DNA from: Ornithinimicrobium cryptoxanthini
GTDB lineage: Bacteria; Actinomycetota; Actinomycetes; Actinomycetales; Dermatophilaceae
DNA length: 64,000 nucleotides
Assembly (NCBI RefSeq): GCF_023923205.1
Contig: NZ_CP099490.1
Coordinates: 806,001 to 870,000 of the forward strand
Reading direction: 5' to 3'
The first letter of the stretch is position 1. Each line of letters begins with the position of its first letter. Shown here one piece after another: positions 36,971 through 49,956 of the stretch. The notes beneath the pieces are model-generated. The model saw nothing but the letters and a program-made list of their open reading frames with translations, ran no database searches and was not told the DNA's origin. The position numbers and the translations under genes are program-made.

Positions 36971-36980
36971 CACGTCCTCC

Positions 36981-37931
36981 TCAGCGACGGGACTTGGGAT
37001 CGAGGGCCTCGCGCAGCGACTCGCCCATCAGGGTGAAGCCGAGCGCGACGATGATGATGGCTACGGCGGGATAGACGGCCACTTCTGGGTGGGTGTTGAA
37101 GTACTGCTGGGCGCGGCCCAGCATCTGGCCCCACTCCGGCTGCGTGTCGTCGGGGTTGCCGAGGCCTAGGAAGGATAGGGCCGCAGCGTCGATGATGGCG
37201 ATGGCAAGCATGAGCGTGGCCTGGACGATGACCGGGCCGATCGAGTTGGGCAGCATGTGGCGGAACACGATCGGGGCCGGTCGCACCCCGAGCGAGCGGG
37301 CGGCCAGCACGTGGTCACTGTGCCGCTGGCTCATCATCGAGCCGCGCAGCAGTCTGGCGAAGACCGGGATCTGGATCACCGCGATGGCGATGATCACCGT
37401 CCACTGGCTGGGCCGGGCAAACATCGCCGCCAGCGAGAAGGCCATCAGCAGCGAGGGGATGGAGAGCATCACGTCGACGATGCGCATCACCACCGTGTCG
37501 GCCCAACCGCCGATGCCGCCGGCGATGGTGCCGAGGATCACGCCGCCGGTGAGTCCGCCGAGGGTGGCGAGCACGCCGACGATGAGGGTCTGGCGCGCGC
37601 CCACGAGCAGGCGGGAGAACATGTCCCGTCCTGCGTCGTCGGCGCCCAGCGGGAAGCCGGGCTGGGGTCCGGGGATCGGGTTCTGGGTGCTGCGCTGCTC
37701 AATGAGCAGCCGGGCCGCCGGGTCGTGCGGAGCGATCCACGGCGCGATGATCGCCAGGATCACGAACGCCGTCACGATGATGGCGCCGGCCAGGAAGACA
37801 GGGTCACGGCGCAGCCGCAGCCACGCGCTCTGCCACAGGCTCACACCCTCCTCGTCGGAGAGCGTGCCGGCCTCGGCCAGCGCGTCGATGCGGGCCTTCT
37901 TGCGGTCGCCCGGCTTGGTCATGGAGGTCAT
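36981..37931 (-). CDS. Oligopeptide ABC importer permease (DppC type)
   Basis: Membrane subunit, 316 residues. A cytoplasmic N-terminal region of about 45 residues is followed by six hydrophobic segments, the first near 47-67. HPLGTD-like FPLGADDAGRDMFSRLLVGA and the coupling loop VLAARSLGVRPAPIVFRHML are the family signatures, and ALDPKSRR closes the protein. Ten bases separate it from the DppB-like gene upstream. Identification secure; peptide length range not predictable. Confidence 0.92.
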   Translation of the reverse strand: MTSMTKPGDRKKARIDALAEAGTLSDEEGVSLWQSAWLRLRRDPVFLAGAIIVTAFVILAIIAPWIAPHDPAARLLIEQRSTQNPIPGPQPGFPLGADDAGRDMFSRLLVGARQTLIVGVLATLGGLTGGVILGTIAGGIGGWADTVVMRIVDVMLSIPSLLMAFSLAAMFARPSQWTVIIAIAVIQIPVFARLLRGSMMSQRHSDHVLAARSLGVRPAPIVFRHMLPNSIGPVIVQATLMLAIAIIDAAALSFLGLGNPDDTQPEWGQMLGRAQQYFNTHPEVAVYPAVAIIIVALGFTLMGESLREALDPKSRR

Positions 37932-37941
37932 GCGCAGCTCC

Positions 37942-38952
37942 TCACTTGGTCCGGACGCGCGGGTCGATGACGGCGTAGGCGATGTCGACCAGCAGGTTGA
38001 CGAGGATGTAGATCAGCGCGGCCATCATGATGAGCACCTGCAGCACGGGGTAGTCCCGGCGCTCGAACCCGATGGCGAGCGCCTGCCCGATGCCCTGGAA
38101 GGCAAAGACCTTCTCCGTCAGGATGGCGCCGGCCAGGAGCGCACCGATCTGCAGGCCGATAATAGTGACCACGGGGATCAGGGCGTTGCGCATGATGTGG
38201 CGCACCCGGATGGTGCGCGGGGTCAACCCCTTGGCGCGAGCGGTGCGCACGTAGTCCTCCTCGAGCACGTCGATGACCGCGGCCCGGGTGATGCGAAAGA
38301 CGATGGCAAACGGGATCGAGGCCAGCGCGAAGGCGGGGAGCACCAGGTGCTTGAGAGCATCCAGGGCGGCGTCCCACTCCCGGGTCAGGATCCCGTCGAG
38401 GACATACATGTTGGTGATGTGCGTGGCGTTGATGCCGACGCTGGACCGACCCGAGGGTGGCAACCAGCCCAGCTGCACGGCGAAGACGTATTTGAAGACG
38501 TAGGCCAGGAAGAACACCGGCACCGCGACACCGACAAGGGAGAAGATCACGCTCCCGGTGTCGAGGAAGCCGCCCTTGCGCCGGGCGGCGATGTAGCCCA
38601 GTGGGATGGCCAGGGTCAGGGCGATGAGCATCGCGAAGAAGCTGAGCTCGATGGTGGCCGGGAGGCGCTGGATGAAGACGTCCCAGGCGGGCTCACCGCG
38701 GTAGACGCCGTTGGAGATGCCGAAGTCACCCTGCAGCGCGCGCTCCAGGAACTTCCAGTACTGCACCGGCAAGGGGTCGTCGAGCCCGAGCTGGGCGCGC
38801 AGGGCAGCCGTGGACTCTGGGGTGGCGCGCTCGCCGAGCAGCGCGCTGATCACGCCTCCGGGCAGAGAGCGGAGCCAGGCAAAGAGCAGGATGCTGAGCA
38901 CAAAGAGCGCCAGCACAGCCTGCAGGCTGCGACGGACGATGAACCTGAGCAC
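37942..38952 (-). CDS. Oligopeptide ABC importer permease (DppB type)
   Basis: Membrane subunit, 336 residues. The N-terminal helix (about 10-30) is followed by a large extracytoplasmic loop with GLDDPLPVQYWKFLERALQG, then five helices. The coupling loop DYVRTARAKGLTPRTIRVRH and the ending YAVIDPRVR are diagnostic for DppB/OppB. A 16-bp hairpin (38979-39024) lies between it and the binding-protein gene upstream, which probably reduces its expression relative to that gene. Confidence 0.93.
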   Translation of the reverse strand: MLRFIVRRSLQAVLALFVLSILLFAWLRSLPGGVISALLGERATPESTAALRAQLGLDDPLPVQYWKFLERALQGDFGISNGVYRGEPAWDVFIQRLPATIELSFFAMLIALTLAIPLGYIAARRKGGFLDTGSVIFSLVGVAVPVFFLAYVFKYVFAVQLGWLPPSGRSSVGINATHITNMYVLDGILTREWDAALDALKHLVLPAFALASIPFAIVFRITRAAVIDVLEEDYVRTARAKGLTPRTIRVRHIMRNALIPVVTIIGLQIGALLAGAILTEKVFAFQGIGQALAIGFERRDYPVLQVLIMMAALIYILVNLLVDIAYAVIDPRVRTK

Positions 38953-38978
38953 GGAAGTCTCCTGACGGCGGCGGGCGA

Positions 38979-39024
38979 CGGGCCCCGTCCTCCCCGGTCA
39001 GTCGACCAGGGAGGACGGGGCCCG
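38979..39024 (-). terminator. Intra-operon hairpin between binding protein and DppB genes
   Basis: Perfect 16-bp stem, CGGGCCCCGTCCTCCC (38979-38994) with its complement (39009-39024), around a 14-base loop. No T-run on the minus strand. Its position right after the binding-protein stop fits partial termination or 3'-end protection that keeps the binding protein more abundant than the membrane parts. Confidence 0.7.
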
Positions 39025-39029
39025 AAGGA

Positions 39030-40754
39030 TCACTCGGAGATGGTGACCGTCGAGAAGTCCTCAGCGGTCAGCGGGCTCGCGACGAGCCCCTGCACGTTGG
39101 GACCAACCACGATGGCCGGCGGGCTGTGCGAGAGCGGGAGACCGGGCAGCCACTCGGGGCTCATGATCTTGGTGTTCAGATCCTTGTAGAGCTGCTCGCG
39201 AGCTGCCTCGTCGGGCTCACCGTCGGCCGCGGTCAGGGACTCCTGGAGCTCACCCTGCCAGTCGTACTCACTGGTGCCGAACGCGTTCTCGTCGCCGCAG
39301 AAGAAGGCGCACAGGAAGTTGTCGGCCGAGTTGAGGTCGCCGGTCCAGCCCAGGAAGTAGGCCGGAGCCTGGTTGGTCTGGGCACCGTCGATGTAGCCAC
39401 CAGCCCAGGGCTTGGTGACGGTCTCGACGGTGATGCCCGCGGCCTCCCAGTCGGTCTTCACCGCGTCGTAGACGCGCTGGGGGTCCGGCATGTAGGGGCG
39501 GGTCACCTCGGAGGGGTACCACAGCTCGATCGTGAGGTCAGACTTGCCGGCCTGCTCGAGCAGGTCCTTGGCCTTCTCCACGTCGTACTCGTAGGCCTCG
39601 ATCGTGTCGTCGTAGCCGCTGACCGTGTTGGGCATGAACTGCGTGGCCACGCTGGCGCCCTCCGGCAGCTGCGTCGCGACGAACTGGTCACGGTTCAGCG
39701 CGTGGTAGAGCGCCTGGCGCACCAGCGGGTCCGCCAGCTGCGGGTCCGCGATCGGGTTCAGGCCCACGTAGAGGATGTTGAACGGGTCGCGGATCTCGAC
39801 CTGGTTGCCCGAGTCCTCCAGCGCCTGCCAGTCGACCGGGTTGGGCAGGTCGTAGCCGTGGATCGTGCCGGCCTCGAGCTCCTGACGGCGGGCGTTCTCG
39901 TCGGGGACGATCTTGAAGACGAGGTTGGCCACACCGGCCTTCTCCTCACCCCAGTAGTCGTCGTTGCGGACCAGGGTGACCGTGCCGCCGGCGTTGTCAT
40001 AGGCCTCAAACATGAACGGGCCGGTGCCGGTCGGGTTCTTGTCGTACTCCGGGAAGACGAAGGCGTCACCCTGGGCCTGCACGTCGTTGGCGTTGAACTC
40101 TTCCAGCGCCGTCGGCGACTGCATGGCGTAGGACGACTGCGACAGCACCATCGGGAACTTGCCGGTGACCCGGCTCACCACGACCTCGGCCGTGGTCTCG
40201 TCCACGGCGGTGCAGGACTCGTAGAGCGAGCCGTCGCCGAAGCCGAAGTCGTTGCCGTAGTAGTAGGCCATCGCCGGTGACTGACCGACCTCGTTCTGGT
40301 CCTGCCAGCGGTCCATGTTGTAGCAGACGGCCTCGGCGTTGAAGTCGGTGCCGTCGTGGAACGTCACGCCCTCCTGGAGGGTGAAGGTCCAGGTCAGGCC
40401 ATCGTCGCTGGACCAGTCGGTGGCCAGCTCCGGGACGCCGTTGGTCCCACCGGGCTCGATGCCGATGAGGTTCTGATAGATCTGTCGGCTGATGCGGAAC
40501 GTCTCGCCATCACTGGCATAGAACGGGTCGAAGGTCGCCGGGGCGCCAGCAGCACCGAAGATGAACGTGGCGTCCGATGCGGCTGCGTCGCCGTCGTCAC
40601 CGCCAGCGGTCGAATCGGTGCCATCGGCGTTGTCTCCGGCGGCGTTGTCGCCACCGTTGTCCCCGTCGTCTCGGTCGGACTCGGCGCACGACGTCAGGAC
40701 CAGTGCCATAGCGGCGGTCCCGGCGACGACGGCCGCCATCTTGCGGATTGTCAT
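39030..40754 (-). CDS. Oligopeptide ABC importer, binding lipoprotein
   Basis: Family 5 peptide-binding lipoprotein, 574 residues. Basic start, hydrophobic segment and lipobox LTSC (Cys23), then a 35-residue Asp/Gly/Asn-rich linker (DRDDGDNGGDNAAGDNADG) that holds the domain off the membrane. The mature fold shows FDPFYASDGETFRISRQIYQ, TWTFTLQEGVTFHDGTDFNA, NPTGTGPFMFEAY and LVRNDDYWG, typical of DppA/OppA. AGGAGG lies just before the ATG at 40754. First gene of the five-gene minus-strand operon and divergent from the mutT-like gene. The preceding frame to 40952 has no support. Confidence 0.93.
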   Translation of the reverse strand: MTIRKMAAVVAGTAAMALVLTSCAESDRDDGDNGGDNAAGDNADGTDSTAGGDDGDAAASDATFIFGAAGAPATFDPFYASDGETFRISRQIYQNLIGIEPGGTNGVPELATDWSSDDGLTWTFTLQEGVTFHDGTDFNAEAVCYNMDRWQDQNEVGQSPAMAYYYGNDFGFGDGSLYESCTAVDETTAEVVVSRVTGKFPMVLSQSSYAMQSPTALEEFNANDVQAQGDAFVFPEYDKNPTGTGPFMFEAYDNAGGTVTLVRNDDYWGEEKAGVANLVFKIVPDENARRQELEAGTIHGYDLPNPVDWQALEDSGNQVEIRDPFNILYVGLNPIADPQLADPLVRQALYHALNRDQFVATQLPEGASVATQFMPNTVSGYDDTIEAYEYDVEKAKDLLEQAGKSDLTIELWYPSEVTRPYMPDPQRVYDAVKTDWEAAGITVETVTKPWAGGYIDGAQTNQAPAYFLGWTGDLNSADNFLCAFFCGDENAFGTSEYDWQGELQESLTAADGEPDEAAREQLYKDLNTKIMSPEWLPGLPLSHSPPAIVVGPNVQGLVASPLTAEDFSTVTISE

Positions 40755-40909
40755 TCTGCCTCCTCTTAAGGCCGGCGACCGGAAGACCGGGCGACGGATC
40801 ACAATGTGGCTCAAGGTAATCCTCTGGGGCCTGTGACGGAAGCAGACCGGCCGGATCGATGCCGAACCTTGACCAAATGCCCGAGGTGCAGGGCGCCTAG
40901 GCTGCAGAT

Positions 40910-41383
40910 GTGAGCACAACGGGCGGAGGCAGCGGCACCGACAGCAGAGCACCGGTCGGCAACCTGGAGAGGCTCGTGGTGGCCGCGGCCCTGGTGGACG
41001 ACCTGAGCCACCCGACCCGGCTGCTCGCGGCCCGGCGGTCGGCTCCGGCGGCGCTAGCTGGCGGCTGGGAGTTCCCGGGAGGCAAGGTCGAGCCGGGTGA
41101 GGAGCCGGTGAGCGCCCTGCACCGCGAGGTGCAGGAGGAGCTGGGCGTCGGCATACGCCTCGGCAGTCCGGTCCCGGGCCCGCTGGACGGGCGGTGGCCG
41201 CTGCAGGTCGCCGACTTCACGCTCGCCCTGTGGTGGGCCGTCCCGCTGGGTGAGCCTCAGCCGCTGCAGGATCATGACCTGCTGCGATGGCTGTCCGAGC
41301 CCGAGTTGGACACCGTGTCCTGGCTGGTCAGCAACGCCCCGATGGTGGCCGCGATCCGAGCCGATCTGTTCGCACTGTCCTGA
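40910..41383 (+). CDS. Nudix hydrolase (MutT-like)
   Basis: 157-residue Nudix protein resembling 8-oxo-dGTP diphosphatases. The Nudix box is complete: [20 protein letters not shown] followed by ELGV, preceded by [10 protein letters not shown]. The N-terminal [19 protein letters not shown] and the later [20 protein letters not shown] are typical MutT features for nucleotide-pool cleansing. The GTG start is the first plausible one and the first 18 residues are poorly conserved. It precedes typA by 31 bases on the same strand. Confidence 0.9.
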   Translation: MSTTGGGSGTDSRAPVGNLERLVVAAALVDDLSHPTRLLAARRSAPAALAGGWEFPGGKVEPGEEPVSALHREVQEELGVGIRLGSPVPGPLDGRWPLQVADFTLALWWAVPLGEPQPLQDHDLLRWLSEPELDTVSWLVSNAPMVAAIRADLFALS

Positions 41384-41414
41384 GCAGCCCCTGCGGGATG
41401 AGAAAATCGTCCCT

Positions 41415-43316
41415 ATGCCTCTCCAGACTCGCGACGACATCCGCAACGTGGCCATCATTGCCCACGTCGACCACGGCAAGACCACGATGGTTGACGCCAT
41501 GCTCTGGCAGGCGGGCGCTTTCACCGGGCACGACGCCGAGTCGCACGCCGTCGAGCGGTTCATGGACAGCGGTGACCTGGAGCGCGAGAAGGGCATCACG
41601 ATCCTGGCCAAGAACACGGCCGTGCACTACCGCGGCGCGGCGGCCCAGGAGCTCGACGTCGCCGACGGCGTCACCATCAACATCATCGACACCCCGGGTC
41701 ACGCCGACTTCGGTGGCGAGGTCGAGCGTGGCCTGTCCATGGTCGACGGCGTGGTCCTGCTGGTGGACGCCTCGGAGGGGCCGTTGCCGCAGACCCGCTT
41801 CGTGCTGCGCAAGGCCCTGGCCGCGCGCAAGCCGGTGATCCTGTGCATCAACAAGGTCGACCGGCCCGACGCGCGCATCGAGCCGGTCACTGAAGAGGTT
41901 TATGAGCTGTTCATGGACCTGCTCGACGACGCCGAGGAGGGCGCTGCCGGCCTGGAGTTCCCGATCGTCTATGCCTCCGCCAAGAACGGCCGGGCCAGCC
42001 TGACCCAGCCGGCGGACGGCGCCCTGCCGGACAACGAGGACCTCGAGCCGTTGTTCCGCACGATCCTGGCGACCGTCCCCGCGCCGACCTATGACCCGGA
42101 GATGCCGCTGCAGGCGCACGTGACGAACCTGGACTCCTCACCCTTCCTGGGGCGCCTGGCGCTGTGCCGCGTCCACAACGGCACCATCACCAAGGGCCAG
42201 CAGGCGGCCTGGTGCCGCAGCGACGGCACGATCCAGAAGGTCAAGATCACCGAGCTGCTGCTGACCGAGGCACTGGAGCGCGTGCCGGCCACCGAGGCCG
42301 GTCCCGGCGACATCATCGCGATCGCCGGCATCCCGGAGATCACCATCGGAGAGACCCTCGCCGACGTTGACGACCCCCGCCCCCTGCCGCTGATCACGGT
42401 GGACGAGCCGGCGATCAGCATGACGATCGGCACCAACACCTCACCGCTCGCAGGGCGGGTGAAGGGGGCTAAGGTCACCGCCCGACTGGTCAAGGACCGC
42501 CTGGACAAGGAGCTGGTCGGCAACGTGTCGCTGCGGGTGCTCCCGACGGAGCGCCCTGACGCGTGGGAGGTCCAGGGCCGAGGTGAGCTGGCGCTCGCCA
42601 TCCTGGTGGAGCAGATGCGCCGGGAGGGTTATGAGCTGACGGTCGGCAAGCCCCAGGTGGTCACCCGCGAGATCGACGGCAAGCTGCACGAGCCGATCGA
42701 GCGGCTGACCATCGACGCGCCCGAGGAGCACCTCGGCGCCATCACGCAGGTGCTGGCCAGCCGCAAGGGGCGCATGGAGCAGATGACCAACCACGGCACG
42801 GGCTGGATCCGGATGGAGTTCATCGTGCCGGCCCGTGGGCTGATCGGCTTCCGCACCGAGTTCATGACCGAGACCCGGGGGACGGGCATCGCCAACCACG
42901 TCTTCGAGGGCTACGCGCCCTGGTATGGCGAGATCCGCACCCGGCAGACCGGCTCGCTGGTCTCCGACCGGGCGGGGGTGGCCACGACATACGCCATGTT
43001 CAACCTGCAGGAGCGCGGCTCGATGTTCCTCGAGCCCACGACCGAGGTCTATGAGGGCATGGTCGTCGGCGAGAACTCCCGCGCCGACGACATGGACGTC
43101 AACATCACCAAGGAGCGCAAGCTGACTAACGTGCGCTCCGCCGGTGCGGACGTCCTTGAGCGGCTCATCCCGCCGCGGCGACTGAGCCTGGAGCAGTCGC
43201 TCGAGTTCTGCCGCGAGGACGAGTGCGTGGAGGTCACCCCCGAGGCGGTGCGCATCCGCAAGGTCGTGCTCGACCACTCGCTGCGGGCCCGGGCTGCGGC
43301 GCGCGCCCGCCGATGA
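41415..43316 (+). CDS. typA: Ribosome-associated GTPase TypA/BipA
   Basis: Translational GTPase acting in ribosome assembly and stress. The 633 residues have G1 AHVDHGKTT, switch [18 protein letters not shown]3 [16 protein letters not shown] and G4 [12 protein letters not shown]-like domains II, III and V follow, and the BipA-specific C-terminal domain has [26 protein letters not shown]-like [14 protein letters not shown] and [20 protein letters not shown] start at the ATG 41415; frame upstream overlaps the mutT-like gene. Its stop overlaps the mshB ATG as ATGA. Identification secure. Confidence 0.95.
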   Translation: MPLQTRDDIRNVAIIAHVDHGKTTMVDAMLWQAGAFTGHDAESHAVERFMDSGDLEREKGITILAKNTAVHYRGAAAQELDVADGVTINIIDTPGHADFGGEVERGLSMVDGVVLLVDASEGPLPQTRFVLRKALAARKPVILCINKVDRPDARIEPVTEEVYELFMDLLDDAEEGAAGLEFPIVYASAKNGRASLTQPADGALPDNEDLEPLFRTILATVPAPTYDPEMPLQAHVTNLDSSPFLGRLALCRVHNGTITKGQQAAWCRSDGTIQKVKITELLLTEALERVPATEAGPGDIIAIAGIPEITIGETLADVDDPRPLPLITVDEPAISMTIGTNTSPLAGRVKGAKVTARLVKDRLDKELVGNVSLRVLPTERPDAWEVQGRGELALAILVEQMRREGYELTVGKPQVVTREIDGKLHEPIERLTIDAPEEHLGAITQVLASRKGRMEQMTNHGTGWIRMEFIVPARGLIGFRTEFMTETRGTGIANHVFEGYAPWYGEIRTRQTGSLVSDRAGVATTYAMFNLQERGSMFLEPTTEVYEGMVVGENSRADDMDVNITKERKLTNVRSAGADVLERLIPPRRLSLEQSLEFCREDECVEVTPEAVRIRKVVLDHSLRARAAARARR

Positions 43317-44200
43317 CCCGCCCGTCGCCGGCCGAGGCGCTCCGCCCACGCGGGGACCGACCGCTGCGGGTCGTGGCGGTGCACGCCCACCCCGATGACG
43401 AGACACTCGCGACCGGGGTCGCTCTGGCGCACCATGTGGCCAGGGGCGACACGGTGCACGTGATCACGGCCACCCTGGGGGAGGAGGGCGAGGTCATCCC
43501 CGCCGAGCTCGCGCACCTGGAGGGCAGCCCTGAGCTGGGAGCGCACCGCCGCGGCGAGTTGGACCGCGCGATGGCCGAGCTCGGGGTCGAGCACAGTTAT
43601 CTCGCTGTGGGCGCCAGCCGCACGACCACGCCCCGCTGGCGGGACAGCGGCATGGCCGGGTCGCAGGCCGCGGAGCACCCCCGCGCCTTCGCCGGTGCGC
43701 CCGTCGCGGAGGCGGCTGATCTGCTCGCCGAGCGACTCGGCATACTGCTCCCGGACCTGGTCCTGACCTACGACGCCCACGGCGGCTACGGCCACCCAGA
43801 CCACATCCAGACCCACCGGGTCACGGTGGCTGCGGTCGCCTCGTTGCCCGAGCGGCTGCGCCCCAGGCTGTTCGCCGCCTTCACCCCCCGCTCGTGGGTG
43901 CTGGAGGACCGGGACTGGTTGGCCGAGCACGTGCCCGCCGGCGCAGGGCTCACCGTGCCGGACGGCGACGACCCCTTCGCGCCCTCCGTGGTCGACGACG
44001 CCCGGGTCACTCACGAGGTCGTGGACCTCGACGCCGTCGCGCACCAGGTGCGTGCCCTGCGCCGGCACGCCACCCAGGTCAGTGTCTTCGAGGTGCCCGA
44101 CGGGCCCTACTTCGCACTGTCCAACGGCATCGCGGCCCGACTCGCCGGGCGCGAGGGCTATGCCGAGCTCGACCCCGGGACCGGTCTGCCGATCGGGTGA
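43313..44200 (+). CDS. mshB: GlcNAc-Ins deacetylase of mycothiol synthesis
   Basis: Zinc PIG-L-fold deacetylase that removes acetate from GlcNAc-inositol in mycothiol biosynthesis. The 295 residues carry the zinc site AHPDDE (25-30) and the second histidine motif GGYGHPDHIQTHR. MshB-specific stretches are VHVITATLGEEGEVIPAEL and RWRDSGMAGSQA. The ATG at 43313 overlaps the typA stop. Mycothiol is confined to actinobacteria, so this gene is a good taxonomic marker. A mycothiol-conjugate amidase (Mca) is the nearest alternative; the length and the GEEGEV region favour MshB. Confidence 0.9.
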   Translation: MTRPSPAEALRPRGDRPLRVVAVHAHPDDETLATGVALAHHVARGDTVHVITATLGEEGEVIPAELAHLEGSPELGAHRRGELDRAMAELGVEHSYLAVGASRTTTPRWRDSGMAGSQAAEHPRAFAGAPVAEAADLLAERLGILLPDLVLTYDAHGGYGHPDHIQTHRVTVAAVASLPERLRPRLFAAFTPRSWVLEDRDWLAEHVPAGAGLTVPDGDDPFAPSVVDDARVTHEVVDLDAVAHQVRALRRHATQVSVFEVPDGPYFALSNGIAARLAGREGYAELDPGTGLPIG

Positions 44201-44236
44201 GGCACGATGGTGGAGACGGGACAGGGAGGTGCTGGC

Positions 44237-44752
44237 GTGGCTGAGGAGTTCGCCGCCGAGCCGACGTCCGTCGACCCCGATCTCTATCGCCGCGCCATCG
44301 GCCGGTTCGCCACCGGAGTGACCGTCGCGACCACCTTTGCCGGTCAGCACGACCACGCCATGACCGCCAACTCGATCACCAGCGTCTCGCTCGACCCGGT
44401 CCTGCTGCTCATCTGCGTCGAGCGGGCCGCGCGCTGGCACGACGCGGTGCTCGAGTCCGGAGTGTTCGGCATCAGCGTCCTGGGTCATCACGCCCGGGCG
44501 ACGGCCTCCTGGCTGAGCACGCCCGGTCGGCCCCTGCACGGTCAGCTCGACCGGGTGGCGCACCACCGGGGCCAGGTCACCAACATCGCGCTCATCGACG
44601 GCGCTCTGGCCGCCTTCGAGTGCCGCACCACCGATGTCCACGTGGCCGGTGATCACAGCCTGGTCGTCGGTGAGGTCGTCGGCATCGAGCTGCCGCCGCG
44701 GGTCGACCCGGCCCTGGTGCACTTCCGCGGCCGCTACGGCCACCTGGACTGA
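44237..44752 (+). CDS. Flavin reductase-like FMN-binding protein
   Basis: Flavin reductase (split beta-barrel, HpaC/DIM6 type) supplying reduced flavin to partner monooxygenases or acting alone. The 171 residues show YRRAIGRFATGVTVATTFAG, HAMTANSITSVSLDPVLLLI, ESGVFGISVLGHHARATA and DHSLVVGEVVGIE. I chose the GTG at 44237 with GGGAGG seven bases upstream; the ATG at 44207 is the alternative and would add ten residues. No partner monooxygenase is adjacent. It follows mshB by 36 bases and may be co-transcribed. Confidence 0.87.
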   Translation: MAEEFAAEPTSVDPDLYRRAIGRFATGVTVATTFAGQHDHAMTANSITSVSLDPVLLLICVERAARWHDAVLESGVFGISVLGHHARATASWLSTPGRPLHGQLDRVAHHRGQVTNIALIDGALAAFECRTTDVHVAGDHSLVVGEVVGIELPPRVDPALVHFRGRYGHLD

Positions 44753-44887
44753 CCCACCCTCGGGGTGATGTGGACCTCCTATCGCGAGGTGGTCAGCGAG
44801 GTGAGACACACCCGCGCTGCCCCGGTCTATGCTCAACAGTCACGGCAGCGCGATGGAGCGTGCGGCCGTGGCCGAAGGGAGCGCTCG

Positions 44888-46419
44888 ATGAGCCCGACCG
44901 AGATCACCGTCAACGGCACCGCGCGCCCGTGTGCGGCCGGACCTCACACCAGCCTGCTCGACTGGCTGCGTGGCGAGGGGCTCACGGGCGCCAAGGAGGG
45001 GTGCGCCGAGGGAGAGTGCGGCGCCTGTGCTGTCCTGGTAGCCCGACCGGACGGGGCTGACCGGACTCGCTGGGTCTCGGTCAACGCGTGTCTGCCCCTG
45101 GCACTCGCCTTTGACGGCCAGGAGGTCGTCACCGCCGAGGGCCTGGGTGCCCCGCCGGCCCCTGGGCAGCAGGCGGTGCTACACCCGGTGCAACGCGAGA
45201 TGGCGGACCGCGGCGGCTCGCAGTGCGGCTACTGCACACCGGGGTTCGTGTGCGCGATGGCGGCCGAGTTCTATCGCCCCGAGCGCGGTGGTCAGGCACC
45301 GCACGAGGGGGCGGAGTGCGGGGCCAACGGTTTTGACCTACACGCCCTGAGCGGCAATCTGTGCCGGTGCACCGGCTACCGGCCGATCCGCGACGCCGCC
45401 TATGCCCTCGGCGAGCCCGACCCGCTCGACCCGCTCGCCGAGCGTCGGGACCGCGCAGCACCGCCAGCTCGCGCCACGGAGGTCTCCGCCTCTGACCTCT
45501 CCGCTTCTGATCTCCCCGGCTCGGACGCAACCTTCGTGCGCCCAACAGACCTGCCGGACCTGCTCACTCGACTCGCGGCAACGCCCGACGCAGTGCTGGT
45601 GGCGGGCGCAACCGATGCCGGGGTGGAACGCAACCTGCGGCATACCCGTCCATCATCGGTGCTGGCCATCGACCACCTCGAGGAACTGCGCGGTCTGCAC
45701 CACTCACCGGACTCCGTCGAGATCGGAGCTGCACTGACGCTCAGCGAGATTGAGCGCGCTCTGGCCGGCCGCGTGCCGCTTCTTGACCAGTTGTTCCCCC
45801 AGTTCGCCTCGCGCCTGATCCGCAACGCGGCGACGCTCGGTGGCAACCTGGGCACTGGCTCCCCGATCGGGGACGCGGCGCCGGTGCTCCTGGCCCTGGG
45901 GGCCACCCTGGTGCTCGCCTCGGCTGAGGGTGAGCGTGCGGTGCCGCTGGACGACTACTTCACCGGCTATCGGCGAAGCGTGCGGGTGCCCGGCGAGCTC
46001 ATCAGGGCGGTCCGCATCCCCCTGCCTGCGGCGCCGCACGCGGCGTTCTACAAGGTCGCCAAGCGCCGCTTCGACGACATCTCCTCGGTCGCGGTGGCGA
46101 TCTCGCTGCGCCTTGAGCGTGGCATGGTCGCCTCGGTGCGGATCGGGCTGGGCGGGGTGGCGGCGACCCCGATCCGCGCGCTGGCCACGGAAGCGGGGCT
46201 GACGGGGCGCCCCTGGGACGCGGACACGGTCTCCCGGGCGGCGCGGACGCTCGCGCAGGAGGGGACGCCGCTGGATGACCACCGGGCCAGCGCTCGCTAT
46301 CGCAGCGCGATGCTCGAGCAGAGTCTGATGCGCTTCCACGCCGAACACAGACCGACGAAACCCCTGCAAAAAGACGGATTCGACCAACGAAACCACTCGG
46401 AAAATTGGGGGGAGGCGCG

Positions 46420-46423
<4 letters not shown>
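44888..46423 (+). CDS. xdhA: Xanthine dehydrogenase, Fe-S and FAD subunit
   Basis: Electron-transfer subunit of xanthine dehydrogenase, 511 residues from the ATG at 44888. The first 2Fe-2S cluster uses Cys39, 44, 47 and 68, the second Cys113, 116, 159 and 161 (CGYCTPGF, LCRCTGYRPI). From about residue 215 the FAD domain follows, with VLVAGATDAGVERNLRH, RNAATLGGNLGTGSPIGDAA and the C-terminal FKVAKRR-like FYKVAKRRFDDISSVAVAI. The last 23 or so residues (RPTKPLQKDGFDQRNHSENW region) are encoded by a 32-bp-period repeat and are unlike the family. The stop overlaps the xdhB GTG. Confidence 0.93.
46352..46415. repeat. 32-bp-period repeat, locus B, inside the end of xdhA
   Basis: Two units: 46352-46383 (core CCGACGAAACCCCTGCAAAA) and 46384-46415 (core CCAACGAAACCACTCGGAAA, then ATTGGGGGGAGG). 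Same period and core as the arrays at 1805 and 58540. It is translated as the last residues of XdhA, and its divergent last unit supplies the ribosome site of xdhB. Confidence 0.75.
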
Positions 46424-48971
<2,548 letters not shown>

Positions 48972-48972
<1 letters not shown>

Positions 48973-49826
48973 TGGACTGGCTGCGCGCTCTGACGCACCT
49001 GCGGGACGAGGGCCGTTCCGGGGTGCTGCTCACCGTCACCTCGGTGCGTGGGCACGCCCCGCGGGAGGCCGGCGCCAAGATGGTCGTGACGCCCGGCCAG
49101 ACCTGGGGCAGCATCGGCGGCGGGAACCTCGAGGCCACCGCCGTCACCCGCGCGCGAGAACTGCTGGCGGCCGGCACCACGGCGCCAGTGACACTCGACC
49201 TCTCGCTGCACGAGCACGCGCCGGTCAGCTTCGGGCGGCAGTGCTGTGGAGGCGAGGTGAGCCTGCTCCTCGAGCCGCTGCCCGCCCGCCCGGTCGTGGC
49301 CGTCTTTGGCCTGGGCCACGTGGGGCAGGAGCTGGGCCGGATCCTGGGCCGCCTGCCGCTCGCGGTCCACCTCGTGGACAGCCGGACCTCGGCCGTGCAC
49401 CAGATGCAGGCAGCCGTCTCCACCGACGGGCCGGCTGACGTGCGCATCACCCACGCCCCGGCCCCGGAGGTCGTGCTCGCGGACCTGCCGGCCCACGCCC
49501 ACGTCCTGGTGATGACCCACGACCACGCGGAGGACCTGGTGCTCTGCGAGGCGGCGCTGCGCCGAGGCGACCTCGGCTCGGTCGGGGTGATCGGCTCATC
49601 CGCGAAGTGGCAGCGCTTCCGCAAGCGGCTGCTGGAGGCGGGGCACACCGAGGCTTCGATCGGCACTCTGACCAGCCCTATCGGCCGGCCCGAGCTGGTG
49701 GGCAAGGAGCCCGCCGTGATCGCGGTCAGCGTCGCTGCTGAGCTCCTGCGTGCCCTGCGGGCCGAGCCGGTCAGCGGCCTGACGCCCAAGGAGGGGTCCG
49801 AGCTGTCCAGCAGCCCCACCGGATAA
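48972..49826 (+). CDS. xdhC: XdhC/CoxI-family molybdoenzyme maturation protein
   Basis: Maturation factor that binds and delivers the sulfurated molybdenum cofactor to xanthine dehydrogenase. The 284 residues have an N-terminal XdhC part (VTSVRGHAPREAGAKMVVTP, GSIGGGNLEATAV, the FGRQCCGGEV segment) and a C-terminal Rossmann part (VAVFGLGHVGQELGRIL, VLVMTHDHAEDLVLCEAAL, VGVIGSSAKWQRF). Its ATG overlaps the xdhB stop as TGATG, completing an xdhABC operon. Identification secure. Confidence 0.94.
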
Positions 49827-49956
49827 CTATTCGGCATCGATCCGTGGGGCGGGGCCACATCTGTCGCAGAAGTGGGCGTCGGGGTGAGGAGGACACGGCA
49901 TACTGCCACAGACGCCCGGTGTGCCCAGGACCGCACCGACGGGCTGCGCCAAGACG

